From Macromonas bipunctata (lineage in GTDB: Bacteria > Pseudomonadota > Gammaproteobacteria > Burkholderiales > Burkholderiaceae_C): a DNA stretch of 64,000 nucleotides. A program made the position numbers and the translations under genes. Each line of letters opens with the position of its first letter. Position 1 is the first letter of the stretch. The DNA is taken from assembly GCF_002837135.1 (NCBI RefSeq), contig NZ_NWBQ01000053.1:1-64000 (forward strand), written 5' to 3'. The notes beneath the pieces are model-generated. The model worked only from the letters and a program-made list of their open reading frames with translations, ran no database searches and was not told the origin of the DNA. Below, in pieces: positions 53,497-63,582 of the stretch.

Positions 53497-55188
53497 TCAT
53501 TGGGGCAGGGCGGCGTTGAGGGCGGCTTGCAGGCGCACCGCGTCCAGCGTCAGCCAACGGGCGCAGACGTGTTGGTCGGGGCGCAGCAGGTAGGCGGCGC
53601 CGCTGGCCTGCACGCCGTAGCGTTGGCGGAAGTGGCCGTCGGCGTCGGCAAAGGTTTGGTCGGCACCGGCCACGGGCTGGGCTGCACCCACGGCGGTAAT
53701 GCGCAGCGCCACGCCCTTGGCGCGCGCCGCGTTGACCACGTCCAGCAGCGGGGCCGGCATGGCGTCGCCGGTGGTGAAGTAGATCAGGTCAAAGCCGCCG
53801 CCCAAGTGGTCGAGCAAAAAGTCGTTGGCGCCCAGGCGGATGTTGCGCGGCGGCGCGCCGTGGGCCGGGCCGTCGGTGAACAGCGCGTTGTCGTCGCCCC
53901 GGCTGTTGAGTATGGAATGGGTGTACTCGTGCGGCCGCGAGGTGCGCCAGTGGTACAGCGGGCGCACGAACTCATTTTGCAGCGACAGCGACAGCACTGC
54001 GTTGCGCAGCAGCTTGAAGCCTTGGGTCGGCGGCGTCATGAAGCGCACGCTCTTGCCCGATTCGGCGATGATTTCGCGCGCCGCACCCACGCGCTCGGCG
54101 CTGTAGTTGGCCAGCAGCTGCGGCCCGCCCAGGCCCTTGACGGTGTGGGCCAGTTGCCAGCCCAGCGACTGGGCATCTTGGAAGCCGGTGTTGGCCCCAC
54201 GCACGCCAAAGATGGGCAGCAGGTGGGCCGCGTCGCCGGTGAAGATGACGTTGCCATGCACGTAGTCGGTCAGCGTGAGGGTGCGGGCGGAATAGACCGA
54301 GCTCCAGTCCATTTCCCAGTCGATGCCGGGGAAGCCGATCATGGCCAGTTGTGCGTCAATGCGGGCCTTGAGCGATTCGGGGCGCAGGGCTTCCTCGGGG
54401 GTTTCGCCTTGGGGCAGTTGGTAGTCCACGCGCCAGATGCCGTTGGGCTCACGGTGCATCAAGATGGTGTTGCCCGGGTTCCATTCTGGGTCAAAGTAGG
54501 CCAGGCGTTCGGTGGGCAGCGGCAGATCGACCTTGATGTCGGCAATCACGAAGAAGCCTTCGTAGGAGGCACCTTCCATCTCCAAGTTCATGGCGGAGCG
54601 AATGGCAGAACGTCCACCCGAGGCGTCTACCAGCCAGTTGGTTTCGAGTTGGTATTCGCCTTCCGGCGTATCGACGGTAGCCACCGCGTAGCCGTCTTGT
54701 TGTGCCACTTGGACGACTTTGTTGCCCCAGCGGAAGTCGATCAGCGGGTTGGCGGTGCAGGCGTCGTGCAGGTACTCTTCCATGAACTGCTGCTGCACGT
54801 TGATGATGGGGTAGAAGCGGTCGTCCGGATCCTGTGGTGCCTCCATGCGGAAGCACAGCTGGTTGCGGTAGAACGAGTTGCCAAAGCGCCACGGCAGGCC
54901 GCCTTCGGTCATGCGGTCGGCCACGCCCACCTGTTGCAAGATTTCCATCGACCGGCGCGTGAAGCAGATGGCGCGGCTGCCTTGCGAGAACTGCAGCTCC
55001 GCGCTCAGCACCACGCTGGGCACGCCGTGGCGGGCCAGTTCCAGCGCCGTGACCATACCCGCCGGGCCGGAACCCACAATCACCACGTGTTTGCGTTCTT
55101 GCGCCGGGTGCTGTGATGCCAGCCACGGTGAGAACACTTGGTAGTTGTAATAAATGGATGGACGCGGGGTGGTGGTCGGTTGGTGCAT
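53497..55188 (-). CDS. FAD-dependent aromatic hydroxylase, MhaA-like
   Basis: A 563-residue flavoprotein monooxygenase. The N-terminal Rossmann motif VVIVGSGPAGMVTALELARHG (GSGPAG at 39-44) binds FAD; GDAAHLLPIFGVRGANTGFQD is the GD/ribityl motif. A C-terminal thioredoxin-like domain is present, as in the phenol and MhpA hydroxylases. The next gene, of DUF2783, suggests 3-hydroxyphenylacetate 6-hydroxylase, giving homogentisate; the downstream fahA supports this. A 3-hydroxybenzoate or other phenol hydroxylase cannot be excluded. TAGGAG lies before the ATG at 55188. Confidence 0.75.
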   Translation of the reverse strand: MHQPTTTPRPSIYYNYQVFSPWLASQHPAQERKHVVIVGSGPAGMVTALELARHGVPSVVLSAELQFSQGSRAICFTRRSMEILQQVGVADRMTEGGLPWRFGNSFYRNQLCFRMEAPQDPDDRFYPIINVQQQFMEEYLHDACTANPLIDFRWGNKVVQVAQQDGYAVATVDTPEGEYQLETNWLVDASGGRSAIRSAMNLEMEGASYEGFFVIADIKVDLPLPTERLAYFDPEWNPGNTILMHREPNGIWRVDYQLPQGETPEEALRPESLKARIDAQLAMIGFPGIDWEMDWSSVYSARTLTLTDYVHGNVIFTGDAAHLLPIFGVRGANTGFQDAQSLGWQLAHTVKGLGGPQLLANYSAERVGAAREIIAESGKSVRFMTPPTQGFKLLRNAVLSLSLQNEFVRPLYHWRTSRPHEYTHSILNSRGDDNALFTDGPAHGAPPRNIRLGANDFLLDHLGGGFDLIYFTTGDAMPAPLLDVVNAARAKGVALRITAVGAAQPVAGADQTFADADGHFRQRYGVQASGAAYLLRPDQHVCARWLTLDAVRLQAALNAALPQ

Positions 55189-55232
55189 GAGCAACTCCTA
55201 CGGGGTGGTGAAGGGCGCACAGTGTTTGTTGT

Positions 55233-55252
55233 GCATACAAATATTTTTATGC
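55233..55252. promoter_or_regulatory. Near-perfect 20-bp palindrome, candidate MarR operator
   Basis: GCATACAAAT and ATTTTTATGC match as reverse complements at 9 of 10 positions. It lies 45 bp upstream of the hydroxylase ATG in an AT-rich interval shared with marR. Confidence 0.6.
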
Positions 55253-55362
55253 CAGACAAAACCAACTTCAATTGGGGTTTTCCCTTTAATTTGGTTGGTA
55301 TTGGACTGATGTAGCAATATAACGGGTTGCTTTTTTGTTGTGAAGTCAACGATATGTGGCCC

Positions 55363-55383
55363 ATGCAGCGGTACTGCATACAA
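55363..55383. promoter_or_regulatory. Second operator-like site near marR
   Basis: ATGCAG and CTGCAT pair across 5 bases, and the right arm continues into TGCATACAA (55375-55383), the same nonamer as at 55232-55240. It sits 56 bp before the MarR gene. Confidence 0.45.
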
Positions 55384-55438
55384 TGCGTACAGCCCGCTGC
55401 CGTCGTAGGCGCTACACCGTATTCTTGGAGTCCCCCAC

Positions 55439-55924
55439 ATGTCGCTACACCGTGCAAGCGTTGATCCTGCCCCACCCACGCTGGATCGGTACTTGACTTA
55501 CCGCCTGCACATGCTGCACAAGCTCAGCGACAAAGCCAGTCAGGAGCTCTACCAGTCGGTGGGCGATTTGAGTTTGAGCGAGGCACGCTGTCTGGCCTCA
55601 GTGGGGTCGTTTCCGCAACTCACCGTCAACAATTTGGCGCACGAGGCCAACTTGGACAAAGGCCAGGCCAGCCGGGCCGCACAGGCGCTGGCCGACCGAG
55701 GGCTGTTGTGCAAGACCACCCGCGCCAGCGATGGCCGCAGCGTCAGCCTCACCCTGACCGAAGCCGGGCGGGCGCGCTGGCAGGCGGTGATGGCGCTGAT
55801 CGACCGGCGCAACCAAGAAATCTTTGGTTGCCTCAGCCCTGGCGAACAACTGTTGCTGGGTGAAATGTTCGACCGCCTGATCGCCCACGCCAAGGTGCAG
55901 CAGCAACAACGCTGCGACGACTGA
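55439..55924 (+). CDS. MarR family transcriptional regulator
   Basis: A 161-residue winged-helix regulator. The HTH is about residues 59-85 (LTVNNLAHEANLDKGQASRAAQALADRG) with the wing residues DGRSVSLTLTEAGR. Divergent from the hydroxylase operon, it most likely represses that operon and perhaps itself, with release by an aromatic acid. TTGGAG is upstream of the ATG. Pseudomonas hmg genes are instead controlled by an IclR-type regulator, so this wiring differs. Confidence 0.9.
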   Translation: MSLHRASVDPAPPTLDRYLTYRLHMLHKLSDKASQELYQSVGDLSLSEARCLASVGSFPQLTVNNLAHEANLDKGQASRAAQALADRGLLCKTTRASDGRSVSLTLTEAGRARWQAVMALIDRRNQEIFGCLSPGEQLLLGEMFDRLIAHAKVQQQQRCDD

Positions 55925-55933
55925 AGCGGGTAC

Positions 55934-55955
55934 AAAAAAGCCCGACGCTGGAACC
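55934..55955 (-). terminator. Rho-independent terminator of argG
   Basis: A GC-rich stem (GCCCG..GCTGG / CCAGC..CGGGC) with a two-base loop and six A residues on the left, a T-run on the minus strand. It lies 31 bp past the argG stop. Confidence 0.85.
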
Positions 55956-55986
55956 AGCGCCGGGCACATCCTAGGCAAGCGGAGGA

Positions 55987-57345
<1,359 letters not shown>

Positions 57346-57663
57346 TCAGCCGTAATGGCAGATGTAGTGGAAAGCCTCGGTCACACGGATCTCGAAGCTG
57401 CTGTTGCCGGAGACGCTGAACTTGTCGCCCGGGCCAGCCTGGAGCCACTGGTCGCTGCCAGCCAGCTTGTACTCGCAGCCGCCGGCCACGCATTCCATGA
57501 TCTCGGGTGCGGCAGTGCCAAAGGTCAGGGTGGCGGGCAACACCACACCGACCGACTTCCTGGTGCCATCGGCCAAAGTGATGCCGTGGCTGACGCACTT
57601 GCCGTCAAAGTACACATTGGCTTGGGTGTTGACGGACACGCCGTCGAATTGGGTGGTGGTCAT
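57346..57663 (-). CDS. ppnP: Pyrimidine/purine nucleoside phosphorylase
   Basis: A 105-residue cupin-fold phosphorylase. QANVYFDGKCVSHGITLADG, PATLTFGTAAPEIMECVAGGC and PGDKFSVSGNSSFEIRV match the DUF1255/PpnP family, which splits several nucleosides with phosphate. It lies in a short run with argG and the ArsC-like gene, all minus strand. Confidence 0.93.
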   Translation of the reverse strand: MTTTQFDGVSVNTQANVYFDGKCVSHGITLADGTRKSVGVVLPATLTFGTAAPEIMECVAGGCEYKLAGSDQWLQAGPGDKFSVSGNSSFEIRVTEAFHYICHYG

Positions 57664-57761
57664 GGACAGTTGAAGGAGCTAGAAACTTCGGAACAAAAAA
57701 AGCGGACATTGCGGTAGCACCGCCTGGCCCCGATTTTAGGGGAGGGCGTGGCGCGTGCCCG

Positions 57762-58109
57762 TCAGCAGCGTTCCGCCCAATCGTCGGGCGCAAAGCCCAC
57801 CGTCACGTCGCCGCCGCTCCATTCCACCACCGGGCGCTTGATGAGGCTGGCGTGGCGTAGCATCAGGGCGTGGGCGCTGGCCTCGTCGGTGAGCGTGGCT
57901 TGCAGTGCCGGGTCGAGTTGTCGCCAAGTGGTGCCCTTGCGGTTGACCAGCTTGTCCCAGCCGGTGTGGGCCGCCCAGTGCGCCAACCGTGCCTCCGGCA
58001 CACCGTGTTTTTTGAAATCGTGAAATTCGTGCGCCACACCGCGTTCGTTCAGCCAGGCACGGGCTTTCTTCACGGTGTCGCAGTTGGGGATGCCATAAAC
58101 AGTGACCAT
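57762..58109 (-). CDS. ArsC/Spx/YffB-family protein
   Basis: A 115-residue thioredoxin-fold protein. The sole active-site-like Cys is C10 in YGIPNCDTVKKARAWL, and the conserved RPVVEW tail motif is present. This is the YffB type, thought to act on glutathionylated substrates; no arsenate genes are near. The ATG at 58109 (MVTVYGIPNC) is the family start; an in-frame start at 58127 is possible. Confidence 0.9.
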   Translation of the reverse strand: MVTVYGIPNCDTVKKARAWLNERGVAHEFHDFKKHGVPEARLAHWAAHTGWDKLVNRKGTTWRQLDPALQATLTDEASAHALMLRHASLIKRPVVEWSGGDVTVGFAPDDWAERC

Positions 58110-58241
58110 GGGTGCCTCTCTATGCAATACGGCTCAAACAATGAGCCGTATTGTGTCCGATGCGGCTCATGCTGCATGCCGCTACACCTATCTGTGTCAC
58201 CCCTGCGACAATACCGCCCTGTCTTGATTTAAGCCTTTGCG

Positions 58242-59594
58242 ATGTCCATGCCCGTTACCGCCCCCCTGCCCACCACCTTGCCCGATTGGCTTGTCCATTG
58301 CGAGCGCCTGCACCCCAACACCATCGAGATGGGCTTGGAGCGCGTGCGTACGGTGGCGCAGCGCGTGGACAGTGGGCGCGGCATCCGGCCCGGTTGTCCG
58401 GTGATTGTGGTGGCGGGCACCAATGGCAAGGGTTCCACTTGCACGATGCTGGAGGCGATCTACGGCCAAGCGGGTTACCGCACGGGCGTATACACCTCGC
58501 CGCACTTGGTGCATTTTGAGGAACGGTGCCGCATCCAAGGCCAGTCCGCCGAGGCGCAGCAACTGGTGGCCGCGTTTGCCGAGATCGAGCGCGCCCGTGT
58601 GGGCGATGGCACCCCCGCCCAGCCTGAGGTGGCCCTGACCTATTTTGAATTCACCACGCTGGCCATTGTGTTGGCCATGCAGCACGCACGGCTGGATGTC
58701 ATGATCTTGGAAGTGGGGCTGGGCGGGCGTTTGGACGCGGTCAATGTGTTCGATGCCGATTGTGCCGTCATTACCAGCATCGACATCGACCACGTGGAAT
58801 ACCTGGGCCCCGACCGCGAGACGATAGGCCACGAGAAGGCCGGCATCATGCGCACCGGCCGTCCGGTGGTGGTCAGCGACCCGGTGCCGCCGCAAAGCGT
58901 GCTCGATCACGCCTTTGAGATCGGCGCCGACCTCTGGCGTGCCGGGCGCGACTTCCACTGCGGTGGCGACAAGCAGCAATGGAACTGGGCCGGACGCAGC
59001 CGCCGCTACCCCGGCCTGGCGTACCCGGCTTTGCGCGGAGCCAACCAACTTGTCAACGCCGCTGGCGTGCTGGCGGTGGTGGAGGCGTTGCACCCCACGT
59101 TGCCCGTCACGGCGCAGGCGGTGCGCAACGGGCTGGCGCTGGTGGAGCTGCCGGGGCGCTTCCAGATCGTGCCCGGCCAGCCCGCGCTGGTGTTGGATGT
59201 GGCGCACAACCCGCATTCCGCCGCCGCGCTGGCCGAAAATTTGGATGCGATGGGCTTCTACCCCACCACCCACGCTGTGTTTGGTGCGATGGCCGACAAA
59301 GACCTGCGCCCGATGTTCGAGCGCCTCAATCCCTTGATCGACCGCTGGTACTTCACCGACTTGCCCACCGAGCGCGCCGCTTCCGCCGCCGACTTGCAAA
59401 CCTTGTGGCACAGCCTTAACACCCGCACCGATGTGCAGGCCAGCCAACACCCCAATCCTGACGCGGCCTTGCAGGCGGCGGTGGCGCAGGCCGACCCCGC
59501 TGATAGAATCGTGGTCTTTGGTTCTTTCTTTACCGTAGGCGGCGTGTTGCAAAATGGAGTGCCTCGGCTGGCGGCCCCGCACCTCCAAGCCTGA
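58242..59594 (+). CDS. folC: Bifunctional folylpolyglutamate synthase/dihydrofolate synthase
   Basis: Adds glutamate to dihydropteroate and to folates. The 450-residue protein has the P-loop VAGTNGKGSTCTMLEAI, the TSPHLVHFEER loop, and the Mur-ligase-like C-terminal domain with LDVAHNPHSAAALAENL. Its stop overlaps the next gene by one base (TGATG), forming the folC-SPOR-cvpA-purF operon known in E. coli as folC-dedD-cvpA-purF. Confidence 0.97.
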   Translation: MSMPVTAPLPTTLPDWLVHCERLHPNTIEMGLERVRTVAQRVDSGRGIRPGCPVIVVAGTNGKGSTCTMLEAIYGQAGYRTGVYTSPHLVHFEERCRIQGQSAEAQQLVAAFAEIERARVGDGTPAQPEVALTYFEFTTLAIVLAMQHARLDVMILEVGLGGRLDAVNVFDADCAVITSIDIDHVEYLGPDRETIGHEKAGIMRTGRPVVVSDPVPPQSVLDHAFEIGADLWRAGRDFHCGGDKQQWNWAGRSRRYPGLAYPALRGANQLVNAAGVLAVVEALHPTLPVTAQAVRNGLALVELPGRFQIVPGQPALVLDVAHNPHSAAALAENLDAMGFYPTTHAVFGAMADKDLRPMFERLNPLIDRWYFTDLPTERAASAADLQTLWHSLNTRTDVQASQHPNPDAALQAAVAQADPADRIVVFGSFFTVGGVLQNGVPRLAAPHLQA

Positions 59595-60343
59595 TGCCAT
59601 CTGATTTTCGAGCTCCTGTGCTGCGCGGCCACCAGCGAATGTTCAAACTCCGTTCCGGTGCCTCGGGCACCCCGCATCCGGCCTCACTCAACAGCGTGGA
59701 CGCGCTGCGCCGTCGGTCGCACCACAGGCTCATGGGTGCGTGCGTGCTGGTGCTCGCGGGCATGCTGGGCTTTCCCATGCTATTTGAAGCCGATCCCCGC
59801 CCCCTGCCGGTGGACATCCCGATTGACATCCCCGCCAAGGGCACCACCCCGCCGTGGACGCCGGTCGGCCAGGCCGCTGCCCCCGCCGACAGCCTGGGCG
59901 ACAAGGAAGAAATCGTGGCCGCTGCCCCTGCACCGCGCCAGCAGACCAACCCCGACGCCAACGCCGCGCGCGAGGCGAAAGAAAAAGCCGTCCGCGAGGC
60001 CAAGGACAAGGTCGCGCGCGAAGCGAGGGAAAAAGCCGCCCGCGAGGCGCGCGATAAGGTTGCGCGCGAACAGGCTGCCAAGGACAAGGCCGCACAGGAC
60101 GCCGAGCCGCCGGTGCGCCTCATCGTGCAAATTGGCGCCTACGCCGACCACGCCAGTGCGCAGGAAGTGCGCTGGAAGCTCGAGCGCGCTGGCCTCAAGA
60201 CCTACACCCACATCGCCCAGACGCCCGATGGCGAGCGCATCCGGGTGCGCCTGGGCCCGTTTGCCAGCCGCGCCGAGGCCGAAAAAGCCGCCACCAAGGC
60301 CAAGGCACTGGGCCTGACCAACAGCGTCCTGCTCACGCTGTGA
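59594..60343 (+). CDS. SPOR domain cell-envelope protein (DedD-like)
   Basis: A 249-residue protein: a short cytoplasmic segment, one transmembrane helix (about residues 38-56, MGACVLVLAGMLGFPMLF), a charged helical linker rich in REAKEKA-type repeats (about 115-165), and a C-terminal SPOR domain (VRLIVQIGAYADHASAQEV, LGPFASRAEAEKAATKA). SPOR domains bind glycan strands at the division septum. It overlaps folC and cvpA. Confidence 0.92.
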   Translation: MPSDFRAPVLRGHQRMFKLRSGASGTPHPASLNSVDALRRRSHHRLMGACVLVLAGMLGFPMLFEADPRPLPVDIPIDIPAKGTTPPWTPVGQAAAPADSLGDKEEIVAAAPAPRQQTNPDANAAREAKEKAVREAKDKVAREAREKAAREARDKVAREQAAKDKAAQDAEPPVRLIVQIGAYADHASAQEVRWKLERAGLKTYTHIAQTPDGERIRVRLGPFASRAEAEKAATKAKALGLTNSVLLTL

Positions 60344-60837
60344 TGACGCTGCTGGGCCCGGTGGACTTGCTGCTGGCGCTGGCGCTGCTGCTGTCGGTGC
60401 TGGTCGGGCTGTGGCGTGGGCTGGTGTTCGAGGTGCTGTCGGTGCTGGGCTGGGTGGCCGCTTTCGTGGCCGCCCAGTGGTACGCCGCCCCGGTGTCGTT
60501 GTGGCTGCCGCTCAACCCCATGGCCGAGCCGGTGCGCTACGCCATCGGCTTTGTGGTGGTGTTTGTGGCTACCGCCTTTGGCTGCGGCCTGCTGGCGTGG
60601 CTGGCCAAGCAGTTCATCGACCAGATCGGCCTGCGCCCGGTGGACCGTGCGCTGGGGGCCGCCTTTGGCGTGCTGCGCGCCACGGTGCTGCTGCTGGCGC
60701 TGGCGCTGGTGCTGGGGTTGACCCCCTTCAAGGAACACGAGGCCTGGCGGGCCTCCGTTGGTGCAAGCTGGTTACAAGCGGGCTTGCACCTGCTCAAGGG
60801 CACCATGCCCGAAAATCTTGCCCCTTATCTGCCTTAA
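60343..60837 (+). CDS. cvpA: CvpA family membrane protein
   Basis: A 164-residue protein with four hydrophobic segments (LLGPVDLLLALALLLSVLVG, FEVLSVLGWVAAFVA and later ones) and the family start. E. coli CvpA is needed for colicin V production and for envelope tolerance. The ATG at 60343 overlaps the preceding stop (TGATG). purF follows after 15 bp. Confidence 0.93.
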   Translation: MTLLGPVDLLLALALLLSVLVGLWRGLVFEVLSVLGWVAAFVAAQWYAAPVSLWLPLNPMAEPVRYAIGFVVVFVATAFGCGLLAWLAKQFIDQIGLRPVDRALGAAFGVLRATVLLLALALVLGLTPFKEHEAWRASVGASWLQAGLHLLKGTMPENLAPYLP

Positions 60838-60852
60838 CTCAAGGACTTTGCC

Positions 60853-62358
60853 ATGTGTGGAATCGTCGGTGTTGTCAGCAACACGCCCGTTAACCAGTTG
60901 ATTTACGACGCCCTGCTGCTGCTGCAGCACCGGGGCCAGGACGCTGCGGGCATTGTCACGCAGCTGGAACGCAAGTTCTTCATGCACAAAGCCAAGGGCA
61001 TGGTCAAGGACGTGTTCCGTACCCGCAACATGCGCGCCTTGCCCGGCAACTGCGGCCTGGGCCAGGTGCGCTATCCCACGGCGGGCAACGCCTTCAGCGA
61101 GGAAGAAGCGCAACCGTTCTACGTCAACGCCCCGTTTGGCGTGGTCATGGCCCACAACGGCAACCTGACCAATGCCGACGCGCTCAAGCAGGAGATGATC
61201 CAGCTCGACCACCGCCACATCAACACCGAGAGCGACTCCGAAGTACTGCTCAACGTGCTGGCGCACGAACTGGCCCAGTCCAGCGACCACGGCGCGCTGT
61301 ACCCCGACGCCATCTTCGCCGCCGTGCGCGCGGTGCACAAGCGCCTCAAGGGCTCCTACGCCGTGGTGGCGCTGATTGCGGGCCACGGCATGCTGGCGTT
61401 CCGCGACCCGTACGGCATCCGCCCGCTGTGCATGGGCCGCAGCAAAGACGGCACCGTCATGGTGGCCAGCGAATCGGTGGCGCTCGAAGGCACCAGCCAC
61501 GAGTTTGATTCCGACATTGCCCCGGGCGAGGCCGTGTTCATCGGCCTGGACGGCAGCATCCGCCGCGAGCAGTGCGCCGAGAACCCGCAGCTCTACCCCT
61601 GCATCTTTGAATACGTGTACCTGGCCCGCCCCGATTCGACCATGGACGGCATCTCGGTGTACCAGGCGCGCCTGAACATGGGCGAGACCCTGGCCCAGCG
61701 CGTGGCCGCCACCGTGCCGGTGGACGACATCGACGTCGTGATTCCGATCCCCGAATCCAGCCGCCCCAGCGCCACCGAACTCGCGCAGCTGCTGGGCAAG
61801 CCCTACCGCGAAGGCTTCGTGAAGAACCGCTACGTGGGCCGCACCTTCATCATGCCAGGCCAGGCGGTGCGCAAGAAGTCGGTACGCCAGAAGCTCAACG
61901 TCATTGGCAGTGAGTTCAAGGGCCGCAACGTGCTGCTGGTCGATGATTCGATTGTGCGCGGCACCACCAGCCGCGAAATCGTGCAAATGGCGCGCGAGGC
62001 CGGTGCCAACAAGGTCTACATGGCCAGCGCCGCGCCGCCGGTGCGCTACCCCAACGTCTACGGCATCGACATGCCGACCAAGGACGAGCTGGTGGCCTAC
62101 AACCGCACCACCGAGGAAGTGCGCGACATCATCGGCTGCGACGCCCTGATCTACCAGGACGTGGACGCCATGAAGCAGGCCGTCGGCCTGCTCAACCCGG
62201 GCCTGAGCGGCTTCGAGGCCTCCTGCTTTGACGGCGTGTACGTCACCGGCGACGTCACCGCCGACGACATCTACCGCCTCAACGGCCAGCGCGTCATGAC
62301 CGAGGAAGACGACGCCGACGCCTCGCGCCTGTCGCTGCCCAACTCGCGGGAGGCCTGA
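60853..62358 (+). CDS. purF: Amidophosphoribosyltransferase
   Basis: First step of purine synthesis: PRPP plus glutamine gives phosphoribosylamine. The N-terminal nucleophile is Cys2 (MCGIVGVV), exposed after Met removal. The 501-residue protein carries the glutaminase domain (GQVRYPTAGN) and a C-terminal PRTase domain with VLLVDDSIVRGTTSREIVQM. It is not preceded by an obvious propeptide. Confidence 0.98.
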   Translation: MCGIVGVVSNTPVNQLIYDALLLLQHRGQDAAGIVTQLERKFFMHKAKGMVKDVFRTRNMRALPGNCGLGQVRYPTAGNAFSEEEAQPFYVNAPFGVVMAHNGNLTNADALKQEMIQLDHRHINTESDSEVLLNVLAHELAQSSDHGALYPDAIFAAVRAVHKRLKGSYAVVALIAGHGMLAFRDPYGIRPLCMGRSKDGTVMVASESVALEGTSHEFDSDIAPGEAVFIGLDGSIRREQCAENPQLYPCIFEYVYLARPDSTMDGISVYQARLNMGETLAQRVAATVPVDDIDVVIPIPESSRPSATELAQLLGKPYREGFVKNRYVGRTFIMPGQAVRKKSVRQKLNVIGSEFKGRNVLLVDDSIVRGTTSREIVQMAREAGANKVYMASAAPPVRYPNVYGIDMPTKDELVAYNRTTEEVRDIIGCDALIYQDVDAMKQAVGLLNPGLSGFEASCFDGVYVTGDVTADDIYRLNGQRVMTEEDDADASRLSLPNSREA

Positions 62359-62361
62359 GCC

Positions 62362-63582
62362 ATGACCGACCCCAAATGGCAAGCCCTGCGCCGCGAGACC
62401 CAGGCCGTGCGCGTGGCGGTGGCGCCCAGCCAGTACGGCGAGAACTCCGAAGCCCTGTACCTGACCAGTGGCTACCTGCAGCCCGACGCCGCCACCTCGG
62501 CGCGCCGCTTTGCCGGTGAAGAGGAGGGCTACACCTATGGCCGCTCCAGCAACCCCACCGTCACCAGCTTCGAGCAACGCCTGGCGGCGCTGGAAGGGGC
62601 CGAAGCCTGCATCGCCACCGCGTCGGGCATGTCGGCCATCATGCTGATGTGCTTCAGCCTGCTCAAGGCGGGCGACCACGTCATCATCTCGCAGTCGATG
62701 TTCGGCTCCACGCTCAAGCTCATCGGCTCCGAGTTTGCCCGCTTTGGCGTTGAGACCTCGATCGTGCCGCAGACCGACCTGGCGGCCTGGCAGGCGGCGA
62801 TCCGTCCCGGCGTTACCCGGCTGCTGTTTGCCGAGACCCCCACCAACCCGCTCACCGAGCTGTGCGACATTGCCGCCTTGGCTGACCTGGCGCACAATGC
62901 CGGGGCGCTGCTGGCGGTGGACAACTGCTTTGCCTCGCCCGCGCTGCAGCAGCCCATGCGCTTCGGTGCCGACATCGTCATGCACTCCGGCACCAAGTAC
63001 TTGGACGGGCAGGGCCGCGTGCTGGCCGGCGCCCTGTGCGCCCCGCAAAAAATGGTGACCGAGCAATTCCTGCCGGTGCAAAAGAACTCCGGCATGGTGC
63101 TGTCGCCCTTCAACGCCTGGGTGGTGCTCAAGGGGTTAGAGACGCTGGACTTGCGCGTCAAGGCCCAAAGCGGGCTCACGCTGGAGCTGGCGCAGTGGCT
63201 GGAAGCCCACCCTGCCGTGGCCCGCGTCTACTACCCCGGCCTGGTCAGCCACCCGCAGCACGCACTGGCCATGCGCCAGATGTCGGGTTGTGGCGGCGCC
63301 GTGCTGTCGTTCGATGTCAAGGCCAGCAGCCCGCAACAGGCCCGCGCCCGTGCCTTCCACGTGCTGGACTCGCTGCAAGTGCTGTCGCTCTGCACCAACC
63401 TAGGCGATACCAAGACCCTGTGCGCGCACCCGGCCAGCACCTCGCACGGCAAGCTCTCCGAAGCCCAGCGCCAGGCCGCCGGCATCGGGCAAGGCCTGAT
63501 CCGTGTCGCGGTCGGGTTGGAACACCCGCAAGACGTACAAAATGATCTGGCCCGTGGCCTCAACACCCTGGACTCCCTATGA
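62362..63582 (+). CDS. metZ: O-succinylhomoserine sulfhydrylase
   Basis: A 406-residue PLP enzyme of the Cys/Met metabolism family, making homocysteine directly from O-succinylhomoserine and sulfide. The PLP lysine lies in [43 protein letters not shown] and [12 protein letters not shown] are typical. It starts 3 bp after purF, and its TGA overlaps the gltX ATG. Confidence 0.94.
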   Translation: MTDPKWQALRRETQAVRVAVAPSQYGENSEALYLTSGYLQPDAATSARRFAGEEEGYTYGRSSNPTVTSFEQRLAALEGAEACIATASGMSAIMLMCFSLLKAGDHVIISQSMFGSTLKLIGSEFARFGVETSIVPQTDLAAWQAAIRPGVTRLLFAETPTNPLTELCDIAALADLAHNAGALLAVDNCFASPALQQPMRFGADIVMHSGTKYLDGQGRVLAGALCAPQKMVTEQFLPVQKNSGMVLSPFNAWVVLKGLETLDLRVKAQSGLTLELAQWLEAHPAVARVYYPGLVSHPQHALAMRQMSGCGGAVLSFDVKASSPQQARARAFHVLDSLQVLSLCTNLGDTKTLCAHPASTSHGKLSEAQRQAAGIGQGLIRVAVGLEHPQDVQNDLARGLNTLDSL

